Shown here in pieces: positions 7,286 to 15,531 of a stretch of 39,487 nt of DNA. The notes beneath the pieces were generated by a model that was given only the letters and a program-made list of their open reading frames with translations, was not told where the DNA came from and ran no database searches. Location of the stretch: NCBI GenBank assembly GCA_900772435.1, contig CAAHEM010000026.1, forward strand, positions 1-39,487, read 5' to 3'. Position numbers and translations under genes: made by a program. Numbering within the stretch: position 1 is the stretch's first letter; each line of letters begins with the position of its first letter. The stretch comes from Bacilli bacterium (lineage in GTDB: Bacteria > Bacillota_I > Bacilli_A > RF39 > UBA660).

Positions 7286-9145
7286 ATGACTTTAGAAGAA
7301 ATAATAAATTTAAAACTTAAAAGTTTATATGCTGAAATAGAAAGATTACGTAATAATTCACTAAAGTTAGACGAAGAAACTGAAAAATTAACTATGGTTT
7401 TACTTGAAAGTGAAGAATTTATACATACTATGTCAGAAGATTGGTCTAATATTGGTAAGTTGGATGTTGATAAAATGACTGATAATCTTGTAAAGTATGG
7501 TTCGTTTGCTTATGATAAAAAAGAAGTTAAAGAAACTTTTAGAATTATAAATATTGTATATGAAGCAATAAATGCTGGAATAGATACTGCTCTTACTGAA
7601 TCTCAAAAGGCATTTATAGAGGGTTATTTAGGCAACTTAATTCAAATGATAAAAAGTTTGAATGAAAGTATTAATGTTAAAGATGCAGAATCTAAAGAGA
7701 ATAAAAATAAAATAAATATATATAACGAATTTACTTTTGGGCTTGAAAGTTTAAGTGAAAAAGTAAGTGATCCACTTAATGAAGAAATACTTAATGAAAA
7801 TGATTTTCAAGCATTCTATAGTATTATAGAAGATGATAGTATATCTAATGAAGTTAAAAAACAAGGAATTATTAAATTTACTAAATATAATGCTGATAGA
7901 CTTAGTAATACACCTAAAACTATATCTAAAATAAGTGTTGATGATATAAAAAATTTATTCTCGTCATATGGATTTAATAGTAAAAAAGATATGGATTTTA
8001 TTAATAGAAATAAAAAAGAATTAGAATCTAGATGCGAACTTCAAAATATTAATAGTATCTTAAGTTTTATGAAAGATAATAGAATTCTTCGTAAATTTTC
8101 TTTAGCTACTATACTATCTATATGTGTTGCTGGTACTGCAGAAACTGTTTCACAAACTTATAAAAGATTAGAGTCTGAGAAAAAATTAAGTGATTTATAT
8201 TTTCAAACTCCTGGTGTATGGGTAAATAATCCAGTAAAGAAGAAATCTCATAGACGTAAAGGGGAACCTGGGCCTAAAGAAAATCCTCGTTCACTTTATT
8301 ATGCTGCTCGTAAGATTTCACTTGAAGATATAGAGTTAAATGAAAAATTCTTAAAAGAAAAAGGATTTGATATTAGCGCGGTTGAATCAGATAAAGCTGT
8401 TAAACTACTTACTACTCCAAACTATAGAGTAGTTGAAAACTATGATATATGTAGACGTTATGGTTTATATGATGGTAGTATTAAAAATCAAGCATTAACA
8501 CCTTTATATGGAAGCAATATAGAAGATAGATTAGATAATTTAATTGAAATAGGTTTATTAAATGGAAAGAATATTTCTTTAGATTTCTTTAGTAATTATA
8601 CTAAGAGATATCCATCAGCTATTGTAACAATGGATCAAAATAACATAATGTTTATGTATTATTTAAAAAGTATGTATAGTCAAAGAGAATATTATGAAAA
8701 AATATTTTCTAAATCTAGAGTTGGTATGTTAACTAAAGAAAATATTCCTAAATTTAGTAGTCAAGGTAAGATGCAACAATTTGTAGATGATAATTTTGTA
8801 TCTTTAGATAGAATACCTAATAGTGAATCATATGATAGTATTGTTCATGATAGTGAAGCTGAATGTTATGATGAAACTGTTTTCCATGAAAAAGAAATAT
8901 TTGATTTAGAAAGACAATTTAGAGTACGTGATAATGATTATGTATATGTAATTGATGATGTGATTGTATCAAGACTTAAAGTTCTTAAAATATGTTCAAT
9001 ATTAAAAGATGCAGGAGTTCCAATTACTAAGAATGAAATTATGTATGCTGTTACTAAGGGAATGTATCTAACTAAAAATGTATATGATAGAGTTGCTTCT
9101 CATGTAGGATATATAGAAGAGGAGAAAAAAGATGGATTACTTTAA
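7286..9145 (+). CDS. Hypothetical protein, 619 residues, unknown operon
   Basis: This protein is not recognised. The first 60 residues are a likely coiled coil (LKSLYAEIERLRNN). The middle has a strongly basic stretch KKKSHRRKGEPGPKENPRS around residue 315-330 that could bind nucleic acid or be a linker. The last 290 residues look globular and alternate helices with Tyr-rich segments; the far C-terminus (VLKICSILKDAGVPITKNE) resembles a winged-helix-like pattern, but this is a guess. No membrane segment is seen. Ribosome site AGGTG lies just ahead of the ATG. It overlaps the next gene by 14 bases. Confidence 0.8.
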   Translation: MTLEEIINLKLKSLYAEIERLRNNSLKLDEETEKLTMVLLESEEFIHTMSEDWSNIGKLDVDKMTDNLVKYGSFAYDKKEVKETFRIINIVYEAINAGIDTALTESQKAFIEGYLGNLIQMIKSLNESINVKDAESKENKNKINIYNEFTFGLESLSEKVSDPLNEEILNENDFQAFYSIIEDDSISNEVKKQGIIKFTKYNADRLSNTPKTISKISVDDIKNLFSSYGFNSKKDMDFINRNKKELESRCELQNINSILSFMKDNRILRKFSLATILSICVAGTAETVSQTYKRLESEKKLSDLYFQTPGVWVNNPVKKKSHRRKGEPGPKENPRSLYYAARKISLEDIELNEKFLKEKGFDISAVESDKAVKLLTTPNYRVVENYDICRRYGLYDGSIKNQALTPLYGSNIEDRLDNLIEIGLLNGKNISLDFFSNYTKRYPSAIVTMDQNNIMFMYYLKSMYSQREYYEKIFSKSRVGMLTKENIPKFSSQGKMQQFVDDNFVSLDRIPNSESYDSIVHDSEAECYDETVFHEKEIFDLERQFRVRDNDYVYVIDDVIVSRLKVLKICSILKDAGVPITKNEIMYAVTKGMYLTKNVYDRVASHVGYIEEEKKDGLL

Positions 9146-9419
9146 AAAATATGGTTTAAATGATGAAGATATTAAAGAAATAGAAGAATATATAGAAGAT
9201 GATGATATAAATAATTATTATGTTAATGAACTTGAAATAATTGAAATATTGGATTATTTAAATGAAATAGGAATCAAAAATATAAAAGATATATTAAAAT
9301 ATAAAACAAATATATTTTATGAGAAAATAAATAATATTAAAAAGTCTTTTGAAGATAGAAAAGACATAGTAAAACTTATTAATGAAGATATTACTAATTT
9401 TGAATTAATAGGGTATTAA
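9132..9419 (+). CDS. Small acidic helical hypothetical protein, last gene of operon
   Basis: This 95-residue protein is acidic at the N-terminus (DDEDIKEIEEYIEDDD) and predicted all helical. Its pattern of short amphipathic helices (LNEIGIKNIKDILKYK) recalls helical repeat proteins, without a nameable family. The start at 9132 lies inside the preceding gene and is supported by GAGGAG upstream. A strong terminator follows directly. Confidence 0.7.
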   Translation: MDYFKKYGLNDEDIKEIEEYIEDDDINNYYVNELEIIEILDYLNEIGIKNIKDILKYKTNIFYEKINNIKKSFEDRKDIVKLINEDITNFELIGY

Positions 9420-9420
9420 A

Positions 9421-9449
9421 ACTAATTTAGAAATAAATTAGTTTTTTTG
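9421..9449 (+). terminator. Terminator of the unknown four-gene operon
   Basis: ACTAATTTA pairs with TAAATTAGT around a GAAA-type loop and runs into seven T. Confidence 0.85.
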
Positions 9450-9454
9450 TAAAT

Positions 9455-9483
9455 TTGACTTTTTATCTAATATATATTAAAAT
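9455..9483 (+). promoter_or_regulatory. Promoter of the gene at 9511
   Basis: TTGACT (9455-9460), exactly 17 bases, TAAAAT (9478-9483). The ribosome site AGGAGGT is at about 9499-9505. Confidence 0.75.
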
Positions 9484-9510
9484 ATACAAAGTTTTATAGG
9501 AGGTGTATGA

Positions 9511-9966
9511 ATGAAAAGATATTTTAAACTTGAACTTGATAAGTGTAACTTTTGGCAAAGTGAAGTTAAAGATGGATCTAAAGTATATGTAAAAAGAGAT
9601 TTTAAGAGAAGAGATGAAATACCACTTAATGAAGTCTTTTTTAGACAAGATGTAGATGGAAAATTTACTGAAGTTACTACTGGTAAAAGAATGAAGGTTG
9701 CTGCTATAAATAATATTTTATTTATAGATGAACCTCAAGGAGTTGATATAGTTGAAGGTGCTTTTAGTTCTGCAACTCCTAAAGAAATCTCTACTTTTTT
9801 AGCAGAAATTAAATCTAAAAAATTAGGTAAAGAATATATAGATATACTTAATGATTTCTTTGTCAATAGTCCATTATGTGAAAGAGCATCTTTCTTAAAG
9901 AAGGAAAGAAAAGAAGAAAAGTCTTTCTTAAGAAAGTTAGTATCTAAATTTCATAAAGAAAATTAA
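9511..9966 (+). CDS. Hypothetical protein, 151 residues
   Basis: This protein is not recognised. It appears to be a small soluble mixed alpha/beta protein; the N-terminal half is beta-rich and the C-terminal 35 residues are strongly basic (FLKKERKEEKSFLRKLVSKF), which could touch nucleic acid or membrane. It has its own strong promoter, an excellent ribosome site and its own terminator, so it is expressed independently. An antisense frame over its start has no ribosome site and is rejected. Confidence 0.75.
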   Translation: MKRYFKLELDKCNFWQSEVKDGSKVYVKRDFKRRDEIPLNEVFFRQDVDGKFTEVTTGKRMKVAAINNILFIDEPQGVDIVEGAFSSATPKEISTFLAEIKSKKLGKEYIDILNDFFVNSPLCERASFLKKERKEEKSFLRKLVSKFHKEN

Positions 9967-9991
9967 ACTTCAAAATTTTGAAGTTTTTTTG
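9965..9991 (+). terminator. Terminator of the gene at 9511
   Basis: AACTTCAAAATTTTGAAGTT is a near-perfect hairpin followed by T residues, starting in the stop codon. Confidence 0.8.
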
Positions 9992-10018
9992 TTGAGTCAC
10001 GTACGAACATCTTTTTTC

Positions 10019-10047
10019 TTGACCGGGGAGGGGGTACATATTATAAT
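10019..10047 (+). promoter_or_regulatory. Promoter with G-tract spacer for the pilin-DUF285 gene
   Basis: TTGACC (10019-10024), a 17-base spacer beginning GGGGAGGGGG, and a perfect TATAAT (10042-10047). The spacer is the most G-rich stretch in the window. The predicted start near 10054 leaves a very short leader carrying AGGTGA. Loss or gain of a G would alter the spacer length. Confidence 0.7.
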
Positions 10048-10063
10048 AAAATAGGTGAATAGT

Positions 10064-11941
10064 ATGAGAAGTAGAAAAGGTTTTACGTTAATTGAGTTAC
10101 TTGCTGTTATAGCAATATTAGCTATTTTAGTTATCATTGCAATTCCAGGTATAATAAAAATATTTAATAATGCTCGTAAAGAAGTTTTCTTAAATGAAGC
10201 AAGAACTGTTTTTAAAGAAGGAAATAAAAAGATAGCTACTGGCTCTTATGAAGAAGGAAAAATAACTTCTATATCTTCTAAAAATAATGATTTAGATATT
10301 AATAAAGCTGGATATGTATATAGAATAAAGTATGATAATGAAGGTAATGTTACTGATTTTAGAGTATCTAGTAAAGATTTTTGTATAAGGGGTAGTTTTA
10401 GTGATATTACAGATTTAACATCTGATAAAGTTGAAAGCGAAGCTTGTGATGTGTATGATTACTCGCCAAGCCCAACATGGTGTACCTATGATGGAGATTT
10501 AGTACAGGGTGCTGAGTTTATTCAAGGACAATATACTTATAGATATAAACAAATATGGGTTGGTACTGAATGGAGAAATAAAAATATTGATGGTTGGGGT
10601 GTAACTCTAACTGATAAAGAAAGTACAGAACCAGTAACTAGTAAAGTTTGTACTGCTATAAATGGAAAGCCAATAGTCTCTGCGTCTAGTATGTTTAATG
10701 GTAGTAAAGCAGAAAGTATAGATTTATCAAGCTTCAATACTATAAATGTTACTGATATGGGAAATATGTTTAATAGTGCTGAAGCAACAACAATTATTGG
10801 GCTTGATACTTTTAATACTAGCAAGGTTTATACTATGGCATATATGTTTAATGGGGTTAATGTTAGTTCATTAGATTTGTCAAATTTTGATACAAGCAAT
10901 GTTACTAATATGCAAGGAATGTTTAGCGCTTCTAAAGTTTTATCATTGGATTTATCAAACTTTAACACTAGTAAAGTTAATAATATGTGGGGTATGTTTG
11001 ATGGAAGCATGGCTGAAACAATTGATGTAAGTAAATTTGACACATCAAATGTAACTACTATGTGTGGAATGTTTAGAAATACAAAAGCTACTACTATTAA
11101 TTTAGATAGTTTTAACACTTCTAAAGTTACAAATATGAGAGAAATGTTTGCCGGAAGTTTATTTGACTCGTTAGATTTGTCAAATTTTGATACTTCGAAT
11201 GTTGATAATATGGGATGGATGTTTTGGCGTTCTAATGCAAAATCAATTGATTTAAGTAGCTTTAATACGAGTAAAGTAAAATATATGATTCAAATGTTTC
11301 ATGACAGTAAGGCAACATTTTTAGATTTGAGAAGCTTTGATACATCTAATGTTGAACAAATTGCTTATATGTTTTGCAATTGTAGTGCTACTAAAATATT
11401 AGGAATTGAGAATTTTAATACAAGTAAGGCAACTAATATGAACTATATGTTTCGTGGAAGTAAACTAGATTCTTTAGATTTAAGAAATTTTGATACGAGC
11501 AATGTTACTTCTATGTGGGGAATGTTTTATGATACTGCTGCGCAATATATTGATGTTAGTAGCTTTGATACAAGTAAAGTTACACAAATGCATTGGATGT
11601 TTTGGGACTCTAAGGCTAAGACTATAAAGGGATTAGAGAACTTTGATACTAGTAATGTAACTGACATGACTTGGATGTTTTTAAATAGTGCAGCGACTGA
11701 GTTAAATGTAAGCAATTTTGATACTTCAAAGGTTACGTCTATGGCTAGTATGTTTCAAGGTTCTAAGGCTACTACTTTAGATTTAAGTAGTTTTGATATT
11801 AGTAAAGTTGAAAGCATAAAGAATATGTTTGCATATAGTGCTGCTACAGTTGGTTATGCTAAAGATCAAGCAACTGCGGATAAATTTAATGATTACAGTG
11901 TAACGTCAATACCAAATAAACTTAAATTTGTTGTTAAATAA
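10064..11941 (+). CDS. Pilin-headed surface protein with about 15 BspA-type DUF285 repeats
   Basis: The N-terminus RSRKG/FTLIELLAVIAILAI is a prepilin cleavage site and hydrophobic helix. Residues to about 125 form a pilin-like head resembling that of the gene at 12022 (FLNEA, GNVTDFRVS). A Trp/Tyr-rich segment follows, then from about residue 210 to 605 some 15 tandem repeats of about 25 residues carrying the signature F(N/D)TS(K/N)V..M..MF. This is the DUF285/BspA leucine-rich repeat seen in surface proteins of mycoplasmas, lactobacilli and gut bacteria, linked to adhesion. FNTSKV and FDTSNV types tend to alternate, suggesting growth by duplication of unit pairs. The ATG at 10064 is chosen because AGGTGA lies 5 bases upstream; a GTG at 10055 is the ribosome site. 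It has its own promoter and terminator. It probably displays an adhesive solenoid on the cell or pilus; the ligand is unknown. Confidence 0.88.
   Translation: MRSRKGFTLIELLAVIAILAILVIIAIPGIIKIFNNARKEVFLNEARTVFKEGNKKIATGSYEEGKITSISSKNNDLDINKAGYVYRIKYDNEGNVTDFRVSSKDFCIRGSFSDITDLTSDKVESEACDVYDYSPSPTWCTYDGDLVQGAEFIQGQYTYRYKQIWVGTEWRNKNIDGWGVTLTDKESTEPVTSKVCTAINGKPIVSASSMFNGSKAESIDLSSFNTINVTDMGNMFNSAEATTIIGLDTFNTSKVYTMAYMFNGVNVSSLDLSNFDTSNVTNMQGMFSASKVLSLDLSNFNTSKVNNMWGMFDGSMAETIDVSKFDTSNVTTMCGMFRNTKATTINLDSFNTSKVTNMREMFAGSLFDSLDLSNFDTSNVDNMGWMFWRSNAKSIDLSSFNTSKVKYMIQMFHDSKATFLDLRSFDTSNVEQIAYMFCNCSATKILGIENFNTSKATNMNYMFRGSKLDSLDLRNFDTSNVTSMWGMFYDTAAQYIDVSSFDTSKVTQMHWMFWDSKAKTIKGLENFDTSNVTDMTWMFLNSAATELNVSNFDTSKVTSMASMFQGSKATTLDLSSFDISKVESIKNMFAYSAATVGYAKDQATADKFNDYSVTSIPNKLKFVVK
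10720..11830 (+). repeat. Tandem protein-coding repeats (period about 75 bases)
   Basis: Each unit encodes a DUF285 repeat (phenylalanine, N/D-T-S, then M..MF). DNA identity between units is only partial, so the array is old rather than freshly expanded, but short near-identical blocks such as TTAGATTTGTCAAATTTTGATAC recur partly (about 10876 and 11173) and could recombine. Confidence 0.85.
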
Positions 11942-11947
11942 TTGGAG

Positions 11948-11972
11948 GTTCATATTATATTATGAACTTTTT
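11948..11972 (+). terminator. Terminator of the pilin-DUF285 gene
   Basis: GTTCATA pairs with TATGAAC across a 6-base loop, followed by five T. Confidence 0.75.
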
Positions 11973-11975
11973 AAT

Positions 11976-12003
11976 TTGATAAAAATTATAAAAATGTTAT
12001 ACT
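11976..12003 (+). promoter_or_regulatory. Promoter of the pilin-LRR gene at 12022
   Basis: TTGATA (11976-11981), 16 bases, TATACT (11998-12003). AGGTGAG is just upstream of the ATG. Confidence 0.6.
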
Positions 12004-12021
12004 TGTTATAGTAGGTGAGTT

Positions 12022-13374
12022 ATGAAGAATAAAAATGGTTTTACATTAGTTGAGTTACTAGCTGTTATTGCAATTTTGGCAATACTAGTAATAATAGCGC
12101 TACCTAATGTAATAAATATGTATAATAGAGCGCAAAAACAGACATTTTTAACAGAAGCTAAAAAAGTATATAGTGAATCTGAAAAGAAATATTTATCAAA
12201 TGCAATAAGTGGTAAAAAAACAAAAGTGATTAATTCTGAAGATAGTTCTAAACTTGATATGACAGGAAAGAAACTTCAATATTGTGTTGTTTTAAACAAT
12301 AATGGAAAAGTAACTGATATGAAAGTATCTAATGGTAAGTGGGTTGCAAGCTTAAAAGGAAAAACTATTGATGATTTAACTATTGATGATTTAGAAGATG
12401 GCAATTTAGATGATTACGAATGTGGTGAACCTGCCACTGATGAATCTTGCTTTACTTATGCTATGGCTGGAAGTGAGGATGGTATTGGAACACCGGCAAT
12501 TACAATACAAGATGCTACTAAATGTAAGAATTATTTAATATCTGATGGTGCTCCTGAAGATATAGCTACGACATTATGTGCTGGTGGTTTATATAATGTT
12601 GATAATGGTGCGTATACAATTCAAGATATCGCTCTTGATGAAATTTCAAAAGATGATTATGTATCTTTTGGTTTAAATTTAAAATATTTGATGATTGAAA
12701 AAGTTGAAGTAGTAGATACAACAAAGTGCAAAAACTATTTTGTTTCAAGAGGAACAATTGAAGAAAATGCTATTAAAGTTTGTTCTACTGGAATGGTAGA
12801 TGGTTATTCTTTACAGCAGGTTGTAGTAGCTGGGTTGTTGCCTTATATAAATTATGAGCTTTCTGGATTAAAAGTAACTTCAAAAGTTTTAACTACAGAA
12901 GTTTCTATAACTGGATATGATACTGGCTGTGGCACTGATGTTATTATTCCTTCAAAAATAAAAGGTAATACAGTTGTTGGAATTTCATCATTTGCTTTTA
13001 ATGCAAGTTGCTTGAGAGATGTAAAATCAAATGTTGCTGATGATTATAAAATCAGGTTTTTAGATTATAGTAGTGATGAAAAATATACTATTGATAAAGT
13101 TGATATAGAAATTAAAAATTGTATCTCAGATAGACTTACATCTGTTGTTATTCCTAAATCAATATACGCAATAGGCAATTATGCATTTGCTTATAACTCA
13201 TTGTCTGATGTTACTATTCCTTCTTCTGTTAAATATATAGGCAGTTATTCATTTAGATCTAATAATATTAAAACTGTAACTTATAATGGAAATAGATATG
13301 ATATTTCGTTTGGTGATTGCCCTTATGGTAGAAATAGCGATTATCCAGAAAGAAATATGTATTGTAAAAAATAA
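12022..13374 (+). CDS. Pilin-headed surface protein with Cys-repeat and BspA LRR_5 tail
   Basis: This 450-residue protein starts KNKNG/FTLVELLAVIAILAIL, a prepilin site plus membrane helix. The head to about residue 135 is similar to that of the 10064 gene (FLTEAKKVYSE, NNGKVTDMKVS). Residues about 165-265 hold two copies of a segment, TKCKNYLIS...C and TKCKNYFVS...C, each about 25 residues with two Cys. The C-terminal 170 residues carry BspA-type LRR_5 repeats (VVIPKSIYAIGNYAFAYNSL, VTIPSSVKYIGSYSFRSN). The protein is probably held at the surface by its pilin helix and shows a ligand-binding solenoid. It is in tandem with the 10064 gene but has separate promoter and terminator, consistent with duplication of a head followed by tail exchange. 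Confidence 0.87.
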   Translation: MKNKNGFTLVELLAVIAILAILVIIALPNVINMYNRAQKQTFLTEAKKVYSESEKKYLSNAISGKKTKVINSEDSSKLDMTGKKLQYCVVLNNNGKVTDMKVSNGKWVASLKGKTIDDLTIDDLEDGNLDDYECGEPATDESCFTYAMAGSEDGIGTPAITIQDATKCKNYLISDGAPEDIATTLCAGGLYNVDNGAYTIQDIALDEISKDDYVSFGLNLKYLMIEKVEVVDTTKCKNYFVSRGTIEENAIKVCSTGMVDGYSLQQVVVAGLLPYINYELSGLKVTSKVLTTEVSITGYDTGCGTDVIIPSKIKGNTVVGISSFAFNASCLRDVKSNVADDYKIRFLDYSSDEKYTIDKVDIEIKNCISDRLTSVVIPKSIYAIGNYAFAYNSLSDVTIPSSVKYIGSYSFRSNNIKTVTYNGNRYDISFGDCPYGRNSDYPERNMYCKK

Positions 13375-13440
13375 AAAATCTACTATTGTTAGTAGTTGGT
13401 AAAAATAAATAAAATTAAAATTATTATTAAAAAATAGAAA

Positions 13441-13466
13441 AGATATTAAAAATAATATCTTTTTAT
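13441..13466 (+). terminator. Terminator after the pilin-LRR gene
   Basis: AGATATT (13441-13447) pairs with AATATCT (13454-13460), followed by a T-rich tract. A second hairpin CTACTA/TAGTAG at 13380-13395 has no T tract. Confidence 0.7.
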
Positions 13467-13475
13467 TTGAAATAA

Positions 13476-13484
13476 TGGTATAAT
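13476..13484 (+). promoter_or_regulatory. Extended -10 promoter of the nusB unit
   Basis: TGG-TATAAT (13476-13484) fits an extended -10; no convincing -35. The leader of about 20 bases carries GGAGG before the nusB ATG. Confidence 0.6.
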
Positions 13485-13509
13485 CTTAGTAGATTTTTTG
13501 GAGGAACTT

Positions 13510-13920
13510 ATGAAATTAACAAGAACTGAAGCTAGAGAAAAGATTATGGTTATCTTATATCAAATAGATTTTTATAAAAAAGAAAACATTGAATATAATT
13601 TAGAAGATGTTTTCCATGAAAATTTAGAGATGGATAATAAATATGTTAAAGATATTGTAAATGGTGTTTTAGAAAACCAAGATAAGATAGATGAAACTAT
13701 TAGTAAATATTTAGATAATTGGGATTTAGATAGACTTGGTAAAACAGATAGAGCAATACTTAGGTTATCTACTTATGAAATGATGTATTATGATACTCCT
13801 AAAGTAGTAGTTATTAATGAAGCTGTTGAACTTGCTAAAAAGTATAGTGATGATAAAGTTGTTAAGTTAATAAATGCTGTTTTAGATAAAGTTCGTGATA
13901 ATGAGGAAGTAAATGAATAG
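13510..13920 (+). CDS. nusB: Transcription antitermination factor NusB
   Basis: NusB binds boxA RNA with NusE (S10) and supports rRNA transcription. The protein is 136 residues and shows the family pattern: N-terminal TRTEAREKIMVILYQ, the central DRLGKTDRAILRLSTYEM and VINEAVELAKKYSDDK, and the end KLINAVLDKV. The start is the ATG at 13510 after GGAGGAACTT; an in-frame TTG at 13498 lies before the ribosome site. It overlaps xseA by 8 bases. nusB-xseA-xseB is also the Bacillus order, where folD usually intervenes. Confidence 0.95.
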   Translation: MKLTRTEAREKIMVILYQIDFYKKENIEYNLEDVFHENLEMDNKYVKDIVNGVLENQDKIDETISKYLDNWDLDRLGKTDRAILRLSTYEMMYYDTPKVVVINEAVELAKKYSDDKVVKLINAVLDKVRDNEEVNE

Positions 13921-15241
13921 AGAATATATTTCTATTAGTGATATTAATAGAATTATTAAATTTACTATTGATAATAATGAAAGTCTTCGAAGTGTATATA
14001 TTAAGGGAGAGATAAGCAACCTTAAGTTTCATAGTAGAGGACATTTATATTTTTCACTTAAAGATGAAGGCAGTAAAATAAATGCTGTTATGTTTAATTA
14101 TAATAGATATCTTAATTTTGTTCCTAAGGATGGAGATTCTGTTTTAGTACATGGTAAAGTTAGTGTTTATGAGGCTACTGGAAGTTATCAAATATATGTT
14201 GATGATATGCAGCAGGATGGTCTTGGAAATTTATACCAATTATTTGAAGAACTTAAGAAGAAGTTATCTAGTGAAGGGTTATTTAATCCTGAACATAAGA
14301 AAAAAATAAATAGGCTTCCACGTAAGATTGGTGTTATAACTGCACCTACTGGTGCTGCTGTTAGGGATGTAATATCTACTATTAATAAACGTTATCCTTT
14401 AGTAGAAATATATGTGTTTCCAACTCTTGTTCAAGGAGAAGATGCTGGTAAGAATATAGTTCGTATGATCGAACTTGCTAATACTTTTCCACTTGATACA
14501 ATTATTCTTGGGCGTGGTGGTGGATCTATAGAGGATTTATGGGCTTTTAATGAAGAGATAGTTGCAAGAGCAATATACAAGTCAGAAATACCAATAATAA
14601 GTGGTGTAGGGCATGAAATAGACTTTACAATAAGTGATTTTGTAGCAGACCTTAGAGCTCCAACTCCTACTGGTGCTGCAATACTAGCAACTAGTGATAA
14701 AGAAGATATAGTTAAATATTTAAAAACTACGAGAGAAAGAGTTAATAATGCTATATTAAATAGACTTTATTCTTATAATGAACTTATTAAGAAATATAAA
14801 AGTAATTATATACTTAATAATCCAATGAGATTATATGATATTAAAGAACAAAAGTTAGATATTTTATATGATAGATTAAATACTAATATAAAAATTAAAC
14901 TTGATAATAGTTATAAATTGGTAGATAAATATAAAAGTAATTACATTCTTAATAATCCTAAAGTATTATATGAAAGTAAGGTTGATAAACTTGAAAGCCT
15001 TAGTGAAGACGTGAACTCTAGTATTAAAAGAGTTATTGAAAATAATAGTAAGAGACTTGATACTTTAAAAATAAAACTAGAGTTATTAAATCCTAAGAAT
15101 GTACTTGATAAAGGATACTCAATAATATATAAAGATGGTAAGATAGTTAAGAATACTAAAGATATAAATATTAATGATGACTTAAACGTTATAATTAGAG
15201 ATGGTAATATAGATGTAACAGTTAAAGGAGTAAATAAATGA
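13913..15241 (+). CDS. xseA: Exodeoxyribonuclease VII large subunit
   Basis: This is the catalytic subunit of the ssDNA exonuclease that works in repair and ssDNA removal. The 442-residue protein has an OB-fold at the N-terminus (SVYIKGEISNLKFHSRGHLYF), the catalytic domain with GVITAPTGAAVRDVIST, ILGRGGGSIEDLWAFNEE and SGVGHEIDFTISDFVADLRAPTPTGAA, then a long coiled-coil. Two copies of KSNYILNNP in the coiled-coil (about residues 297 and 342) reflect an internal helical repeat. The start overlaps nusB by 8 bases and the end overlaps xseB by 4 bases, so the subunits are translationally coupled. Confidence 0.96.
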   Translation: MNREYISISDINRIIKFTIDNNESLRSVYIKGEISNLKFHSRGHLYFSLKDEGSKINAVMFNYNRYLNFVPKDGDSVLVHGKVSVYEATGSYQIYVDDMQQDGLGNLYQLFEELKKKLSSEGLFNPEHKKKINRLPRKIGVITAPTGAAVRDVISTINKRYPLVEIYVFPTLVQGEDAGKNIVRMIELANTFPLDTIILGRGGGSIEDLWAFNEEIVARAIYKSEIPIISGVGHEIDFTISDFVADLRAPTPTGAAILATSDKEDIVKYLKTTRERVNNAILNRLYSYNELIKKYKSNYILNNPMRLYDIKEQKLDILYDRLNTNIKIKLDNSYKLVDKYKSNYILNNPKVLYESKVDKLESLSEDVNSSIKRVIENNSKRLDTLKIKLELLNPKNVLDKGYSIIYKDGKIVKNTKDININDDLNVIIRDGNIDVTVKGVNK

Positions 15242-15459
15242 AAGAAAAAACATTTGAACAATCTATAAAGGAACTTGAAAAAATTGTTAATGAACTTGAA
15301 AGTGGAGAACTTGATTTAGACAAATCAATTACTAAATATACAGAGGCTATGAAATTAATAGAATTTTGTGAAACTAAGCTTAATAATGCTACTGAAACTA
15401 TTAATAAATTAGTTAATGAAAATGGTAGCGAAACTAAGTTTGAAGTAGAAGAAAATTAG
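15238..15459 (+). CDS. xseB: Exodeoxyribonuclease VII small subunit
   Basis: This is the 73-residue partner of XseA. The family motif is clear: TFEQSIKELEKIVNELESG, ELDLDKSITKYTEAMKL and a C-terminal Glu-rich tail. Its helices bind along the XseA coiled-coil. The start ATGA overlaps the xseA stop. Confidence 0.96.
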   Translation: MKEKTFEQSIKELEKIVNELESGELDLDKSITKYTEAMKLIEFCETKLNNATETINKLVNENGSETKFEVEEN

Positions 15460-15531
15460 TAATTATTTCCATAGAAATAAGTGGTTATATATTAAAAATA
15501 TTAAAGTTAATAATAATAAAGAGGTGAAAGT

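Noticed and set aside
5669..9419. Prophage remnant as explanation for the unknown operon
   Set aside because: No integrase, structural phage protein, attachment repeat or base-composition shift is seen.
10537..11118. Antisense frames over the DUF285 repeats
   Set aside because: They arise from the repeat composition, lack ribosome sites and resemble no protein.
10720..11830. Regular repeats that might suggest a CRISPR array
   Set aside because: The units are in a continuous coding frame, differ from one another in sequence and encode DUF285 repeats; there are no unique spacers.
13380..13395. CTACTA/TAGTAG hairpin after the pilin-LRR gene as a terminator
   Set aside because: It is not followed by a T tract; the hairpin at 13441 fits better.
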